From the NCBI RefSeq assembly GCF_013760845.1, contig NZ_JACDUU010000006.1, positions 186,001 to 250,000 on the forward strand: a stretch of 64,000 bases of DNA. The letters are read 5' to 3'. This document shows, piece after piece, positions 9,256-18,270 of this stretch (position 1 is its first letter; each line of letters begins with the position of its first letter). Below the pieces are notes generated by a model. The model worked only from the letters and a program-made list of their open reading frames with translations. It was not told the DNA's origin and did no database searches. Source of the DNA: [Anoxybacillus] calidus (GTDB lineage Bacteria > Bacillota > Bacilli > Bacillales > Anoxybacillaceae). The translations under genes were made by a program, and so were the position numbers.

Positions 9256-10944
9256 CTAGAATAGACCAACCGCGTTTCCATTTTCATCGACATCCATATT
9301 TAACGCCGCTGGCTTTTTCGGCAAGCCCGGCATCGTCATCATATCACCGGTTAAGGCGACGAGGAACCCCGCACCAATTGCTGGTTTAAATTCGCGCACT
9401 GTAATCGTAAAGTCTGTCGGTCTGCCAAGTTTGTTCGGATCATCAGACAAGGAGTATTGCGTTTTTGCCATACAAATCGGCAGCTTATCCCAACCAAACG
9501 CAGCAAATTGCTCGATTTGTTTTTTCGCCTTCGCAGAAAACTCCACGTCTTTTGCTCCATAGACCGTTTGCGCAATTTTACGAATTTTATTAGGAATGGA
9601 TTCGTTTACATCATATAAAGGAGCATACGAGTTATGGCCTCTTTCAATCACATCCAATACTTTGCGGGCTAAGTCGATTCCTCCTTCTCCACCTTTTTCC
9701 CATACTTCTGTTAACGCAACTGGATAACCGTGCTCTTCGCAAAACGCTTTTAATGTATCAATCTCCTTTTCAGTATCTGTCATAAAGCGGTTAATCGCCA
9801 CAACAAATGGCAAGCCGAACGCCTGAATCGTTTCAATATGTTTCTGTAAATTACTCAAACCAGTGCGCAATGCTTCGACATTCTCCATATGTAATTCCTG
9901 CTTTGAAACGCCGCCGTGCATTTTTAATGCGCGTATTGTTGCGACGATGACAACCGCCTCTGGCTTCATCCCGGCAATGCGGGCTTTCATATTCAAAAAC
10001 TTCTCTGCACCTAAATCAGCACCAAAACCTGCTTCCGTTACAACATAATCACCGAGTTTTTGCGCCATTTTTGTCGCAATGATGCTATTGCAGCCATGGG
10101 CAATATTCGCAAATGGACCACCATGTATAAGTGCCGGAGTATGTTCGATGGTTTGTACAAGATTCGGTTTTAACGCATCTTTCAATAGAAGCGTTAACGC
10201 TCCTTCAACACCAAGATCAGCAACAGTAACAGGTTGCTGATCAACGTTATACGCAACAACAATTTTTGAAAGGCGCTGTTTTAAATCTTGCAAATCCGTC
10301 GCTAAACAGAAAATCGCCATAATCTCAGAAGCAACGGTAATATCAAAACCATCCTCACGCGGCACCCCTTGAACTGGTCCACCTAAACCAACGACGACTT
10401 GTCTTAAAGCACGGTCGTTTAAATCAACAACTCGTTTCCAAACAATGCGTCGCGTATCAATGCGTAATTCATTTCCATGGTGAATATGGTTATCAATTAA
10501 CGCCGCTAAAGCGTTATTTGCTGCTGTAATCGCATGTAAATCTCCGGTAAAATGAAGGTTAATATCCTCCATCGGCAACACTTGCGAATATCCGCCACCT
10601 GTCGCTCCGCCCTTTATTCCCATTGTCGGTCCAAGAGATGGCTCACGCATAGCGATAATCGCTTTCTTTCCTAATTGATTTAACGCTTGTCCAAGACCAA
10701 CTGTAACAGTAGATTTTCCTTCTCCGGCTGGAGTCGGATTAATTGCCGTTACAAGGATCACTTTTCCGTCGGGTTTCGTTGACAATCGTTTCATTAGATC
10801 AAGGGAGATTTTCGCTTTATAGTGGCCATATGACTCAAGTTCCTCTTCTAAAATATCGAGTTCTTTTGCGATTTCTTGAATCCGTTTTAATTTCGCCTCT
10901 TGAGCAATTTCAATGTCCGTCTTCATCTTTGTTGTCGTAGTCAT
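9256..10944 (-). CDS. fhs: Formate-tetrahydrofolate ligase
   Basis: A 562-residue ATP-dependent enzyme that forms 10-formyl-THF from formate and THF. The P-loop-like [14 protein letters not shown] is near residue 67 and the family motif GGAFANIAHG variant ([15 protein letters not shown]) is near 295. Start at 10944 ([10 protein letters not shown]) follows GGAGGAAGGAAC; the open frame upstream to 10983 has no ribosome site. Full length for the family. Confidence 0.97.
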   Translation of the reverse strand: MTTTTKMKTDIEIAQEAKLKRIQEIAKELDILEEELESYGHYKAKISLDLMKRLSTKPDGKVILVTAINPTPAGEGKSTVTVGLGQALNQLGKKAIIAMREPSLGPTMGIKGGATGGGYSQVLPMEDINLHFTGDLHAITAANNALAALIDNHIHHGNELRIDTRRIVWKRVVDLNDRALRQVVVGLGGPVQGVPREDGFDITVASEIMAIFCLATDLQDLKQRLSKIVVAYNVDQQPVTVADLGVEGALTLLLKDALKPNLVQTIEHTPALIHGGPFANIAHGCNSIIATKMAQKLGDYVVTEAGFGADLGAEKFLNMKARIAGMKPEAVVIVATIRALKMHGGVSKQELHMENVEALRTGLSNLQKHIETIQAFGLPFVVAINRFMTDTEKEIDTLKAFCEEHGYPVALTEVWEKGGEGGIDLARKVLDVIERGHNSYAPLYDVNESIPNKIRKIAQTVYGAKDVEFSAKAKKQIEQFAAFGWDKLPICMAKTQYSLSDDPNKLGRPTDFTITVREFKPAIGAGFLVALTGDMMTMPGLPKKPAALNMDVDENGNAVGLF

Positions 10945-11118
10945 GTTCCTTCCTCCAACGTCAAAAAATTCAAAATTTCGCAAACCATGATTATTTTATC
11001 ATAACCATTTTTCTCTCCCAACGAAAAAAACAAGTATTCATAAAAAAAAAATAATTGAACAATTTTTTTAATATTTTTATAATTATCTTATTTAAAAAGA
11101 AAAGGAGGTTGAGTATCC

Positions 11119-12027
11119 TTGCCAATTAATATTCCCCGAAATCTCCCGGCTAAAGAGGTATTAGAACAAGAAAATATTTTCGTGATGGATGAAGACCGTG
11201 CGTATTCCCAAGACATTCGCCCATTAAATATAGTGATACTTAACTTAATGCCACAAAAAGTGAAAACAGAAACACAGCTGTTGCGTTTGTTAGGAAATTC
11301 ACCTCTTCAAGTGAACATTACATTTTTGCGTCCGGAAACACATGAGGCAAAAACAACGGGAAAACATCATCTTAATCAGTTTTATACAACGTTCCCACAA
11401 ATTCGCCACCGCAAATATGACGGTATGATTATTACAGGTGCACCTGTGGAACATTTACCGTTCGAAGAAGTTACATATTGGCAAGAACTTACAGAAATTA
11501 TGAAATGGACAACAACAAATGTGACATCCACGTTGCACATTTGCTGGGGAGCACAAGCAGGTCTTTACTATCACTATGGCGTCCCAAAATATATGCTGCC
11601 GCAAAAATGTTTCGGTATCTTTGAACATCAGGTAGAAAAGAAAAATGTCAAACTGTTGCGTGGTTTCGATGATATATATCGTGTTCCTCATTCCCGTCAC
11701 ACGGACGTATTACGCGAAGATATTGAAAAAGTACCTGATTTAACGATTTTATCTTCATCTGAAAAGGCAGGTATTTGCCTTGTTGCATCAAACGATGGCA
11801 AACAAATTTTCTTAACGGGACATCCAGAATACGATGCTACAACTTTAAAGGAAGAATACGAACGCGATCTCGCTAAAGGGTTGCCGATTCAAATTCCAGA
11901 ATCCTATTTTCCTGACGACGACCCGACAAAAGAACCTCGCAATACTTGGCGTTCACATGCAAACTTGTTATTTGTTAACTGGTTGAATTATTATGTATAT
12001 CAGGAAACGCCGTATGAGTGGGAATAA
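11119..12027 (+). CDS. metA: Homoserine O-acetyltransferase MetA
   Basis: A 302-residue MetA-family acyltransferase starting methionine synthesis by acylating homoserine. The catalytic Cys142 (HICWGAQAG) and His235/Glu237 (TGHPEYD) are present. Residue 111 is Glu (GAPVEHL); in the Bacillus cereus enzyme Glu111 specifies acetyl-CoA whereas Gly111 in E. coli specifies succinyl-CoA, so acetylation is expected. The start is TTG at 11119 after AAAGGAGG. No S-box or T-box leader is visible in the short AT-rich upstream region. Confidence 0.96.
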   Translation: MPINIPRNLPAKEVLEQENIFVMDEDRAYSQDIRPLNIVILNLMPQKVKTETQLLRLLGNSPLQVNITFLRPETHEAKTTGKHHLNQFYTTFPQIRHRKYDGMIITGAPVEHLPFEEVTYWQELTEIMKWTTTNVTSTLHICWGAQAGLYYHYGVPKYMLPQKCFGIFEHQVEKKNVKLLRGFDDIYRVPHSRHTDVLREDIEKVPDLTILSSSEKAGICLVASNDGKQIFLTGHPEYDATTLKEEYERDLAKGLPIQIPESYFPDDDPTKEPRNTWRSHANLLFVNWLNYYVYQETPYEWE

Positions 12028-12053
12028 TTCTTTTCTCTTTCTATACTTAAGAT

Positions 12054-12110
12054 AAAAAAATGAGGTGATCTCAAAAGGGCCAATCCCTTACGAGACAACC
12101 TCATTTTTTT
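12054..12110. terminator. Bidirectional terminator between metA and 12109 gene
   Basis: TGAGGTGATCTC and GAGACAACCTCA pair imperfectly, with AAAAGGG/CCCTT inside and A and T runs outside. It serves metA on the plus strand and the small membrane gene on the minus strand. Confidence 0.8.
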
Positions 12111-12369
12111 ATGACTGGTCGTTCTCTTTTTCTCTTTTCTTCCATTTGAACAGCGATTTTCGATATTTTTCCACGACATCTTTTCCGACGATGACTGCAC
12201 CAAGCCAAAACAACACTTCCGCCATGACTACCGAAACACCTGCAATCCCCACTTTTATGGTTGTTGAAAACGGCAAAAACGGCACCGCAAAAGGGATTAG
12301 CCAAAATATTGTTGAGATAATGATAAAAGCCCAACCTACTCGTTTATTTGCTATTTTCCTCCACATCAT
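12109..12369 (-). CDS. Small membrane protein, transporter-suffix type
   Basis: An 86-residue protein with two membrane segments (about residues 12-34 and 40-62) followed by a basic tail KYRKSLFKWKKREKEN. It matches the pattern of the proteins labelled transporter suffix domain in Bacilli, which occur alone or at transporter ends. AAGGGGAA precedes tandem ATG codons at 12369 and 12366, either of which could start it. Function unknown; stands alone here. Confidence 0.7.
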   Translation of the reverse strand: MMWRKIANKRVGWAFIIISTIFWLIPFAVPFLPFSTTIKVGIAGVSVVMAEVLFWLGAVIVGKDVVEKYRKSLFKWKKREKENDQS

Positions 12370-12464
12370 AAATTCCCCTTATTCATAAGTTGAGTGGACT
12401 AAATAATTATAATATAATATATTCTTCCAAATCATCAGTAGTAAACAAAATAAGAAAACTTTCA

Positions 12465-12605
12465 TTAACTGGCGGTCTTTACTGTTTTTTTATTACTGTC
12501 ATCCACTGGCATAAAGGCAAAAATGGTGATAAACGCGAATTCCGTTGCTGATAAAAACACTAAAAGATAGCCTTTCCATATAACTAACGCCCGAACTGTC
12601 GACAC
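12465..12605 (-). CDS. Possible 46-residue membrane protein or remnant
   Basis: A GTG-initiated frame encodes one or two hydrophobic segments (LVIWKGYLLVFLSATEF then FITIFAFM) and a hydrophilic tail. The ribosome site is poor (AGAAAG directly adjoining the GTG), so it may be the tail of a decayed transporter rather than a gene. Confidence 0.25.
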   Translation of the reverse strand: MSTVRALVIWKGYLLVFLSATEFAFITIFAFMPVDDSNKKTVKTAS

Positions 12606-12935
12606 CTTTCTTTTTACATAAAATGAAAAGCTTCCTCGCCTTTATTTTAAGGTTTTGTTGTATGTTCACCTACTCAAATACTTCTTTTTACCTCCATATA
12701 ACTTTATTGTCATATAACCGCTTATTGCCCTATCTTTCGAGAATGTGTATAATCGAGAATTAGTGAATGTCACACCGTGATTCGCCAGCACAAAAACATC
12801 GTTCGCCATATTCTTTTAAAACTTCATGTAAGTCGACAATAATCGTCAAAGGGTTCGACAAACCTATTCACGAATAGTTATTATATTATAGAATAATAGA
12901 ATAGAAAGCTTACAACATAGAAAGGATGATTCATT

Positions 12936-13064
12936 GTGCGCTCGGAAAGACGGAAACAATGGAAAACTCATTGGAAAAAATATAAACATCTTTATAAAGG
13001 ACCTCGAATGGAGAGAAGAAATAAATGGCGGCATAAATGGGAGGAAAAATATGTTGCCAGTTAA
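12936..13064 (+). CDS. Very basic 42-residue hypothetical protein
   Basis: A GTG start follows AAAGGATG at good spacing and the frame ends 8 bases before a clean terminator (13072-13103), giving it a complete gene outline. The product is rich in R, K, W and H (for example RKQWKTHWKKYKHLYKG) and would be strongly positively charged. No family recognised; a nucleic-acid-binding or spore-core peptide is conceivable but not shown. Confidence 0.45.
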   Translation: MRSERRKQWKTHWKKYKHLYKGPRMERRNKWRHKWEEKYVAS

Positions 13065-13071
13065 CATTTAG

Positions 13072-13103
13072 AGAACCCTGCCAAGTTTGGTTGGGTTCTT
13101 CCT
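13072..13103 (+). terminator. Terminator after the basic peptide gene
   Basis: AGAACCC pairs with GGGTTCT, with CCAAG/TTGG inside, followed by TTCCTATTTTCT. Confidence 0.65.
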
Positions 13104-13203
13104 ATTTTCTGAGATTTGTTCACTATGTATTGAATTTCCCGCTTTCAACCATTACCTTTCCATCGCTTATTTAATAAGTATTATATATAGAAATGAATAT
13201 TTG

Positions 13204-13290
13204 ATGAGTTCTTCCGGAAACAATGTTGCGTTCATTGTCATGTTGTTTATTTTATTCATTATTGTTGGCTGTACATGTATGAGTTATTAG
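13204..13290 (+). CDS. YjcZ-like sporulation peptide
   Basis: A 28-residue product: a short polar head MSSSGNNV then a hydrophobic run (FIVMLFILFIIVGCTC). This glycine/serine head with a VLFILLIIVG-type segment is the signature of YjcZ-family spore peptides in Bacillaceae, which are often missed in annotation. The ribosome site is weak, the main reason for doubt. Confidence 0.6.
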   Translation: MSSSGNNVAFIVMLFILFIIVGCTCMSY

Positions 13291-13321
13291 ATAACCATTG
13301 AAATACGGTCCCTAAAGTGAA

Positions 13322-13422
13322 GGGCTGTCTCAAAGGTTTAGACTCCTGCGTCTCGAATGTTAATGAGCATCCAAACTCTGTTGGATTCTCAGGCGTCAAA
13401 CCTTTATGAGACGCCTTTATTT
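13322..13422. repeat. Nested palindrome
   Basis: Outer arms GGCTGTCTCA and TGAGACGCC enclose AAAGGTTTAGACTCCTG and CAGGCGTCAAACCTTT, which enclose ATCCAA/TTGGAT. The architecture matches the elements at 225-316, 16868-16994 and 40500-40575 although the sequence differs. It follows the YjcZ-like gene and precedes the ugtP promoter region, so it could act as a terminator. Confidence 0.65.
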
Positions 13423-13542
13423 GTTTACAGATTTTTTACATATTTCTTGAACTTTTCTTTGTTTCACTTCATATTATCCTAACATTTGTTTGCTATTTTT
13501 ATAAAAAAGGTTTCTTTCACTATCCAAACAGGAGCGGTGACA

Positions 13543-14685
13543 ATGGAAAAACAAAAGGTTCTTATCTTAACAGCAAGCTATGGAAACGGGCATATTCAAG
13601 TGGCAAAAACGCTTAAAGAAGAGTGTCATAAACAGGGAATTAACGAAGTGATCATTTCTAATTTGTTTGCTGAAGCCCATCCTCTTGTAAACGATATTAC
13701 AGAGTATTTGTATTTAAAGTCATATACAATCGGAAAACCACTTTACCGTTTTTTCTATTACGGAATGAATAAAATGTATCATACAAAAATTTTAAACTGG
13801 TACTACAATTTTGGAAAAAAACGCCTTATTTCTCTCATTGAAGCGGAAAGACCCGACTTTATTATCAATACGTTTCCAATGATTGTTGTTCCGGAATTCC
13901 GCCGCCGCAGCGGAATCTTTATTCCAATATTTAACGTGCTAACGGATTATTGTTTGCATAAAATTTGGCTTCATCCAGAAATTGATAAATATTATGTTGC
14001 CACAGAAGATTTAAAGCAAAAAATTGTTGACTTTGGCATTCCTGAATCCATCATTGAGACAACAGGAATACCAATTCGTCCCGTATTTGAAGAGCAAATT
14101 TTACCTTCATCCTTATTTAAAAAATATCATTTATCACCGGCCAAAAAAGTAATTGTCATTATGGCTGGCGCTCATGGGGTTTTAAAAAATGTAAAAGAAA
14201 TATGCGAAACGCTGTTAACACAGACGGATTCACAAATTGTAGTTGTATGCGGCAACAACACATCGCTTATGCTTGAACTAGAACCTTTAACAAAAAAATT
14301 TCCAGATCCATTACGTGTATTTGGTTATCTCGAGCGCGTGGATGAACTGTTTCGTATCACGACTTGTATGATTACAAAGCCCGGCGGTATAACGCTTACA
14401 GAAGCGGCCGCATTAGGAGTACCATTGATTCTTTACAAGCCAGTGCCTGGGCAGGAGAAAGAAAATGCACAATATTTTGCGAGCAAAGGCGGAGCTGTAA
14501 TCGCCAATCAGCTAGAAGATATTTATATGACGATTTCCTATTTATTGAATAACGAGGAAGCATTGTTGGAAATGAAAAACGCTATGAGACAAATTCACAA
14601 ACCTCATTCCGCGAAAAACATCATCCATGATATTTCAAATACGGTTGAACAATTAAAACTAAAGCGTTTCGCCAATTTATCGTAA
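13543..14685 (+). CDS. ugtP: Processive diacylglycerol beta-glucosyltransferase UgtP
   Basis: A 380-residue GT28-family glycosyltransferase that transfers glucose from UDP-glucose to diacylglycerol at the inner face of the membrane, making the glycolipid anchor of lipoteichoic acid. The N-domain contains ASYGNGHIQVA near residue 11; the nucleotide-sugar site has TKPGGITLTEAAALGVP near residue 290. Start at 13543 (MEKQKVLIL) follows AGGAGCGGTGAC; upstream codons to 13486 lack a ribosome site. In B. subtilis ugtP also follows metA, and it links nutrient status to FtsZ assembly. Confidence 0.93.
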   Translation: MEKQKVLILTASYGNGHIQVAKTLKEECHKQGINEVIISNLFAEAHPLVNDITEYLYLKSYTIGKPLYRFFYYGMNKMYHTKILNWYYNFGKKRLISLIEAERPDFIINTFPMIVVPEFRRRSGIFIPIFNVLTDYCLHKIWLHPEIDKYYVATEDLKQKIVDFGIPESIIETTGIPIRPVFEEQILPSSLFKKYHLSPAKKVIVIMAGAHGVLKNVKEICETLLTQTDSQIVVVCGNNTSLMLELEPLTKKFPDPLRVFGYLERVDELFRITTCMITKPGGITLTEAAALGVPLILYKPVPGQEKENAQYFASKGGAVIANQLEDIYMTISYLLNNEEALLEMKNAMRQIHKPHSAKNIIHDISNTVEQLKLKRFANLS

Positions 14686-14703
14686 CGTTAGGGAGGAAAA
14701 ACG

Positions 14704-15699
14704 ATGGACACATTAACGCATACAACGATGGGTCTTGGCCTTGCGTGTCTAGCTCATCTTGACCCACATGTTTCCACGTCTTCAGAAATGGCTTTAACGG
14801 TAACGTTCGCAACTGTTATTGGCTCCAACGCTCCTGATTTTGATATCGTTTATAAAATAAAAGGCAATAGCTCATACTATCGCAATCATCGCGGCAGTTC
14901 CCATTCGATCTTTGTCATACCGTTGTGGGCTTTTGCGATTACTGGAATCCTTACATCTTTTTCACCTTCTATTAATACAGTCCATTTGTTCACTTGGACG
15001 CTTTTAGCTGTCATCTTACATGTATTTTTCGATTTGTTTAATGTATATGGCACGCAAGCGGCGAGACCGTTTTCAAAAAAGTGGATTTCCTTTAACTGCA
15101 TTCCTCTTTTTGACCCATTTATATTTGTTTTACACATCATCGGATTTGCATTGTTGTTTGTCGGCTTCCATCCAGAATATACTTTTAGTGTTGTTTATTT
15201 AATGATCTTTGGTTATTTATTGGAACGCTTATCCAGTTATAACCGTACTTTAGCATGGCTGAAAAATGAAGTGAATTTGGACGGAAAGTATACACTCATT
15301 CCAACCGTACGATGGTGGAAATGGGATGTTATTGTTGACACAGAGAACATGATTTATACTGGAACGATCAACTATAAAAAAGTAGAGTGGCACGATGCAT
15401 TTTCTAAACAAATGAAAAATGAAAATCTCATCGAGAATGCCAGCAAAGATCAAAAGGTACAAGATTATTTGGCGAGTACGGATTATGCGTATACTCAAGT
15501 GACAGAAAAAGATTATGGTTATGAAGTCCGTTGGTTTGATTTACGTTTTCGCAATAAACAGACGTATCCTTATATCGCTGTCGTATCATTAAATCAAGAA
15601 GGAAACATCTTATCCTCGTACACTGGCTGGATTTATGAAAACAAAACATTGTATAAAAAATTACAGCTGTCTAATCATCAAAAAATGCTTCCGTCATAG
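14704..15699 (+). CDS. YfhP-like membrane-bound metal-dependent hydrolase
   Basis: A 331-residue membrane protein of the DUF457/YdjM group. It starts MDTLTHTTMGLG, with conserved D and H residues in APDFDIVYK and HRGSSHS that probably bind metal, four to five membrane segments in residues 30-190, and a soluble C-terminal domain of about 130 residues. B. subtilis YfhP has this length and layout. GGGAGG precedes the ATG, and the gene lies 18 bases after ugtP, so they may be cotranscribed. Substrate unknown. Confidence 0.85.
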   Translation: MDTLTHTTMGLGLACLAHLDPHVSTSSEMALTVTFATVIGSNAPDFDIVYKIKGNSSYYRNHRGSSHSIFVIPLWAFAITGILTSFSPSINTVHLFTWTLLAVILHVFFDLFNVYGTQAARPFSKKWISFNCIPLFDPFIFVLHIIGFALLFVGFHPEYTFSVVYLMIFGYLLERLSSYNRTLAWLKNEVNLDGKYTLIPTVRWWKWDVIVDTENMIYTGTINYKKVEWHDAFSKQMKNENLIENASKDQKVQDYLASTDYAYTQVTEKDYGYEVRWFDLRFRNKQTYPYIAVVSLNQEGNILSSYTGWIYENKTLYKKLQLSNHQKMLPS

Positions 15700-15716
15700 A
15701 CGGAAGCATTTTTTGT
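15684..15716. terminator. Bidirectional terminator
   Basis: AAATGCTTCCGTC and GACGGAAGCATTT pair around ATA. It overlaps the end of the YfhP-like gene and serves the convergent methyltransferase gene as well. Confidence 0.85.
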
Positions 15717-16396
15717 TACACTTTGCGCAACATAAATAACCACATAAACGTTAATGCCTGTTTTAATTCAGTAGGAAGATTAGCAACCATTTTCTCAGAA
15801 ACGCCTCTTTTGTAAACACCTTGACCGTCAACAAGCTCCCAGCCATTTTCTTGTACCAATTTTTCAAATTCCCACGGCATCATCGTATTGCAAATAACCG
15901 GCTCCCCATAAAGGCGGCGATAACTGTTCATTCTTGGAGCAGCAGTTGGACCAAGCAACCCGACACAAAGGAGATGTCCGCTTTTTAACACTCTTCTCAT
16001 TTCATTAAGAGCTTCAAGCGGCCTCTCTGTCCACTCAATCGAGTTAATTGCCATCGCTCCAGAAAATGTTTCGTCTGGAAATGGTAATTTCGTTAAATCT
16101 CCTTGGAGAAATTGGAGCTGTTCATTCTCCCCTCTCGCCTTTGCCTTTTCAATCATCTCGCTTGAGAAGTCAATGCCAACAACATGGTATCCAACTTGAG
16201 ATAATTTCCAAGAACCATAACCGTCTCCACATCCTAAATCAGCGATATAGCTTCCTTTTGGTATGTACTTTGAAATAAACGGAACAATGGTTTTACGGCT
16301 GCCATGTTCCCACATTTCTTCACTGCTCTGATTCCAAAAGTGCGCACGTTCATCCCAACTCTTTTCTGCTTCTTTATGCCAATTAAACGTCTTCAC
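15716..16396 (-). CDS. Class I SAM-dependent methyltransferase
   Basis: A 226-residue UbiE/Methyltransf_11-type enzyme with motif I IADLGCGDGYGSW near residue 52, acidic loop VVGIDFSSEMI and motif around GAMAINSIEWTERP. It starts with GTG 8-9 bases after GAGGTG. It is monocistronic and converges on the YfhP-like gene. Substrate cannot be told from sequence. Confidence 0.85.
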   Translation of the reverse strand: MKTFNWHKEAEKSWDERAHFWNQSSEEMWEHGSRKTIVPFISKYIPKGSYIADLGCGDGYGSWKLSQVGYHVVGIDFSSEMIEKAKARGENEQLQFLQGDLTKLPFPDETFSGAMAINSIEWTERPLEALNEMRRVLKSGHLLCVGLLGPTAAPRMNSYRRLYGEPVICNTMMPWEFEKLVQENGWELVDGQGVYKRGVSEKMVANLPTELKQALTFMWLFMLRKV

Positions 16397-16467
16397 AAGT
16401 TTAGCACCTCATTTGTATAAAAATTTCCTTACCGGAGATGATAAAAGATGAAAAGGAGTGACTGATT

Positions 16468-16701
16468 ATGGGTCAACAAGAAACGTTCGTCGCTGTACAA
16501 AAAAACCACGAAGGTGACATTATTAATTTTAAAACTTCTTCAGGACGAGTGCTATCGTATCGAAAAGCATTAATGGAAATAGAAAACGGTGCGATTACTG
16601 GCGTCAATATTTTTACAGGCAAAGACGGTGAACATTATATTCGCAGCAATGCTGATGGCGTTCAGGCAAACAATTTAGATAACTTACCTACATTTTTCTA
16701 A
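16468..16701 (+). CDS. DUF3892-family small protein
   Basis: A 77-residue protein beginning MGQQETFVAVQKNHEGDI, with a compact beta-rich fold predicted and ending in NLDNLPTFF. The pattern (I..FKT.SGR.LSY..AL..I..G.I.GV..F.G.DG..YIRS) is that of DUF3892 proteins, common in Bacilli and of unknown role. It has AAAGGAG upstream and is followed by another small gene 18 bases later. Confidence 0.75.
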   Translation: MGQQETFVAVQKNHEGDIINFKTSSGRVLSYRKALMEIENGAITGVNIFTGKDGEHYIRSNADGVQANNLDNLPTFF

Positions 16702-16719
16702 ACAAAAAGGGGGTTCATC

Positions 16720-16869
16720 ATGACAAAAAAGTATAATAAAGGAAGCATGAACCAAAATTCACCACAACAAGATCCATCCATTTTTTCACAAGAAGCGATT
16801 AGTGGTGACAACAGTAAAGGCAATAAGCGTAATAAATCACAAAAAGATAAAAGTGACTTAAATGATTAA
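16720..16869 (+). CDS. 49-residue hydrophilic protein
   Basis: An ATG after AAAGGGGG opens a frame for a K, N, Q, S and D-rich product without hydrophobic core (MTKKYNKGSMNQNSPQQ at the start, KSDLND at the end). It lies 18 bases after the DUF3892 gene and just before a strong nested terminator, so the two form a small operon. The composition resembles intrinsically disordered minor spore proteins; no family is recognised. Confidence 0.6.
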   Translation: MTKKYNKGSMNQNSPQQDPSIFSQEAISGDNSKGNKRNKSQKDKSDLND

Positions 16870-16994
16870 AAGCTGAGAAGGGGCTGACCCAAAAAGTGTC
16901 TGACCTCACGCGAAATCCATCATATATAGTATTCTTTATCCTATATATGGTGGTTGCAAAGTCTGACACTTTTCTTTAAGGTCAGCTTTTTTTG
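16868..16994. terminator. Nested palindrome, same family as 225-316
   Basis: Outer GGCTGACC/GGTCAGC arms (with AAAAGCTGA/TCAGCTTTT) enclose AAAAGTGTCTGAC/GTCTGACACTTTT and an inner CATATATAG/CTATATATG stem. The middle arms are nearly identical to those at 225-316. It separates convergent genes and ends in a T run. Confidence 0.75.
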
Positions 16995-16997
16995 TCT

Positions 16998-17183
16998 TTA
17001 TTTTGAAATCTTAATTGCTGGAGTGTTGTTGTTTATATAGGTTGGTGGCATGTCTGAATGTGTATCATTCGCATAGAATGATGCATTTATACTAAATTCC
17101 GCCATGGCTGTTTCATCTTCTGTCATTTCGTTTCTTTCTAAAGGTTCATTTGTAATTACACTTTTGTCCTCGTGTTTTTTCAT
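16998..17183 (-). CDS. 61-residue acidic hypothetical protein
   Basis: Start at 17183 after AAAGGAGGG (10 bases). The product has an acidic N-terminal half (MKKHEDKSVITNEPLERN then EMTEDETAMAEF) and a polar C-terminus containing PPTYINNN. No family is recognised and there is no membrane segment. It ends at the nested palindrome, which can terminate it. Confidence 0.5.
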   Translation of the reverse strand: MKKHEDKSVITNEPLERNEMTEDETAMAEFSINASFYANDTHSDMPPTYINNNTPAIKISK

Positions 17184-17258
17184 ATACTGCTATCCCTCCT
17201 TTATGGATAGCATGCGATGATTTGATTGATCTCATGTATTCATTTCGTGATTAGCTTC

Positions 17259-17729
17259 TTATAACGGTAATTCAGAAATAACAATCCCATCACTATCAGC
17301 ATAAACATACGAACCCGGCGTCCAGCGTACTTCACCAAATTCAAGAACAACATCCCGTTTCCCTTTTCCTTCTTTTTTACTTTTTACCGGACAAGTTCCA
17401 ACCGCCATCACGCCAAGCGGCATCATCGCTATTTCTGCTGAATCACGAATACATCCGTTGATAATCACTCCAGCTAATTCACGCTCGCAGGCAATTTGCG
17501 CAAGACGATCCCCTAAAAGAGCGCAATTTCGTGAACCTTTTCCATCGACAACAAGAACAGAACCTTTCGGAACCGTCTCAAGTGCTTCACGAACAAGCAC
17601 ATTATCTTCAAATACCTCTACTGTGGCAATCGGTCCTGAAAATTCTTTTTTTCCCCCATAAGAATTTAACGATAATTTACAAACTTGCAGCTGCTCTAAA
17701 AATTGATCACATAAATCAGCTGTCTTCAC
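17259..17729 (-). CDS. RraA-like protein (HMG/CHA aldolase family)
   Basis: A 156-residue RraA-fold protein. The pattern ADLCDQF at the start, VVDGKGSRNCALLGD, then GVIINGCIRDS is characteristic; the R and D in GCIRD belong to the metal/substrate site of 4-hydroxy-4-methyl-2-oxoglutarate/oxaloacetate aldolases. E. coli RraA instead inhibits RNase E; Bacilli lack RNase E of that type, so a lyase role is more likely. I prefer the GTG at 17729 (GGGGA 7 bases upstream, and alignment with family N-termini) over an ATG at 17759. Confidence 0.85.
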   Translation of the reverse strand: MKTADLCDQFLEQLQVCKLSLNSYGGKKEFSGPIATVEVFEDNVLVREALETVPKGSVLVVDGKGSRNCALLGDRLAQIACERELAGVIINGCIRDSAEIAMMPLGVMAVGTCPVKSKKEGKGKRDVVLEFGEVRWTPGSYVYADSDGIVISELPL

Positions 17730-17818
17730 GATGTATTCCCCTTCCCCATCATGATTCATACATAAGTATATTTAGACAACCAAGAAACAAATTCCTTTAA
17801 AATTCAGAAAATAATAAA

Positions 17819-17844
17819 AGGCAAAGCTTGTTGATCGCTTTGCC
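17819..17844 (-). terminator. Terminator after tRNA-Gln
   Basis: GGCAAAGC and GCTTTGCC pair around a 9-base loop, followed on the minus strand by TTTTATTATTTTC, 9 bases beyond the tRNA 3' end. Confidence 0.8.
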
Positions 17845-17853
17845 TGAATGCGA

Positions 17854-17925
17854 CTGGGCTAGCTGGATTCGAACCAGCGCATCACGGAGTCAAAGTCCGT
17901 TGCCTTACCGCTTGGCTATAGCCCA
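17854..17925 (-). tRNA. tRNA-Gln (anticodon UUG)
   Basis: On the minus strand the 72-base sequence folds as a cloverleaf: acceptor TGGGCTA pairing with TAGCCCA, D-arm AGCCAAGCGGTAAGGC, anticodon arm CGGACTTTGACTCCG with anticodon TTG, and T-arm GCTGGTTCGAATCCAGC. CCA is not encoded. The direct repeat at 17961 begins only 35 bases from its 5' end. Confidence 0.95.
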
Positions 17926-17960
17926 ATGATATAACTTCATGAAATCACTTCTTTGAATAT

Positions 17961-18270
17961 GCTACATGAGTTAGCATCGCAGGATGATTTCCCGAATTTC
18001 AGAAGGAAATTGGGGAAATCATCCGACATTGACTTAGTTTATCTTACAAACACAATATCATGTTCCTTGACTCAACACCGCACGATCATTTCAAGAATTT
18101 CTGTTAGGAAGTTCGGCAATTTATCCGACTTTGACATACTCACTCAAAAATCCCGTTAAATCAAACGTACTTTGCGATAACTGCCAATGTAGTTAAGCGG
18201 TGTACCTAACGTATTCAATTGTAGTATGACCATGTTGATATTACAATATGCGTAAAAAAGATAAAAAAAT
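17961..18270. repeat. Left direct repeat of the tRNA-Gln island
   Basis: Collinear with 23466-23712. Both begin GCTACAT[GA]AGTT, reach GAATTTC exactly 33 bases later, and contain a 92-base block (18084-18175 versus 23573-23664) with about six differences. A final block (18222-18270 versus 23665-23712) ends in GCGTAAAAAAGAT. This copy carries an extra 16 and 46 bases. Each copy holds two related units of the form ATTTC..GAATTTC..AGGAA.TT; here the first forms a strong hairpin GGATGATTTCCC/GGGGAAATCATCC. Confidence 0.8.

Larger units (their letters stand above)
12370..13485. other. 1.1-kb stretch with only tiny genes and remnants
   Basis: Between the membrane gene and ugtP there is no normal-size gene. 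It contains a possible 46-codon membrane ORF (12465-12605), a basic 42-residue ORF (12936-13064) with terminator, a YjcZ-like spore peptide (13204-13290) and a nested palindrome (13322-13422). On the minus strand around 12770-12860 there is a cysteine-containing frame without a proper start, probably decayed coding sequence. Confidence 0.6.
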
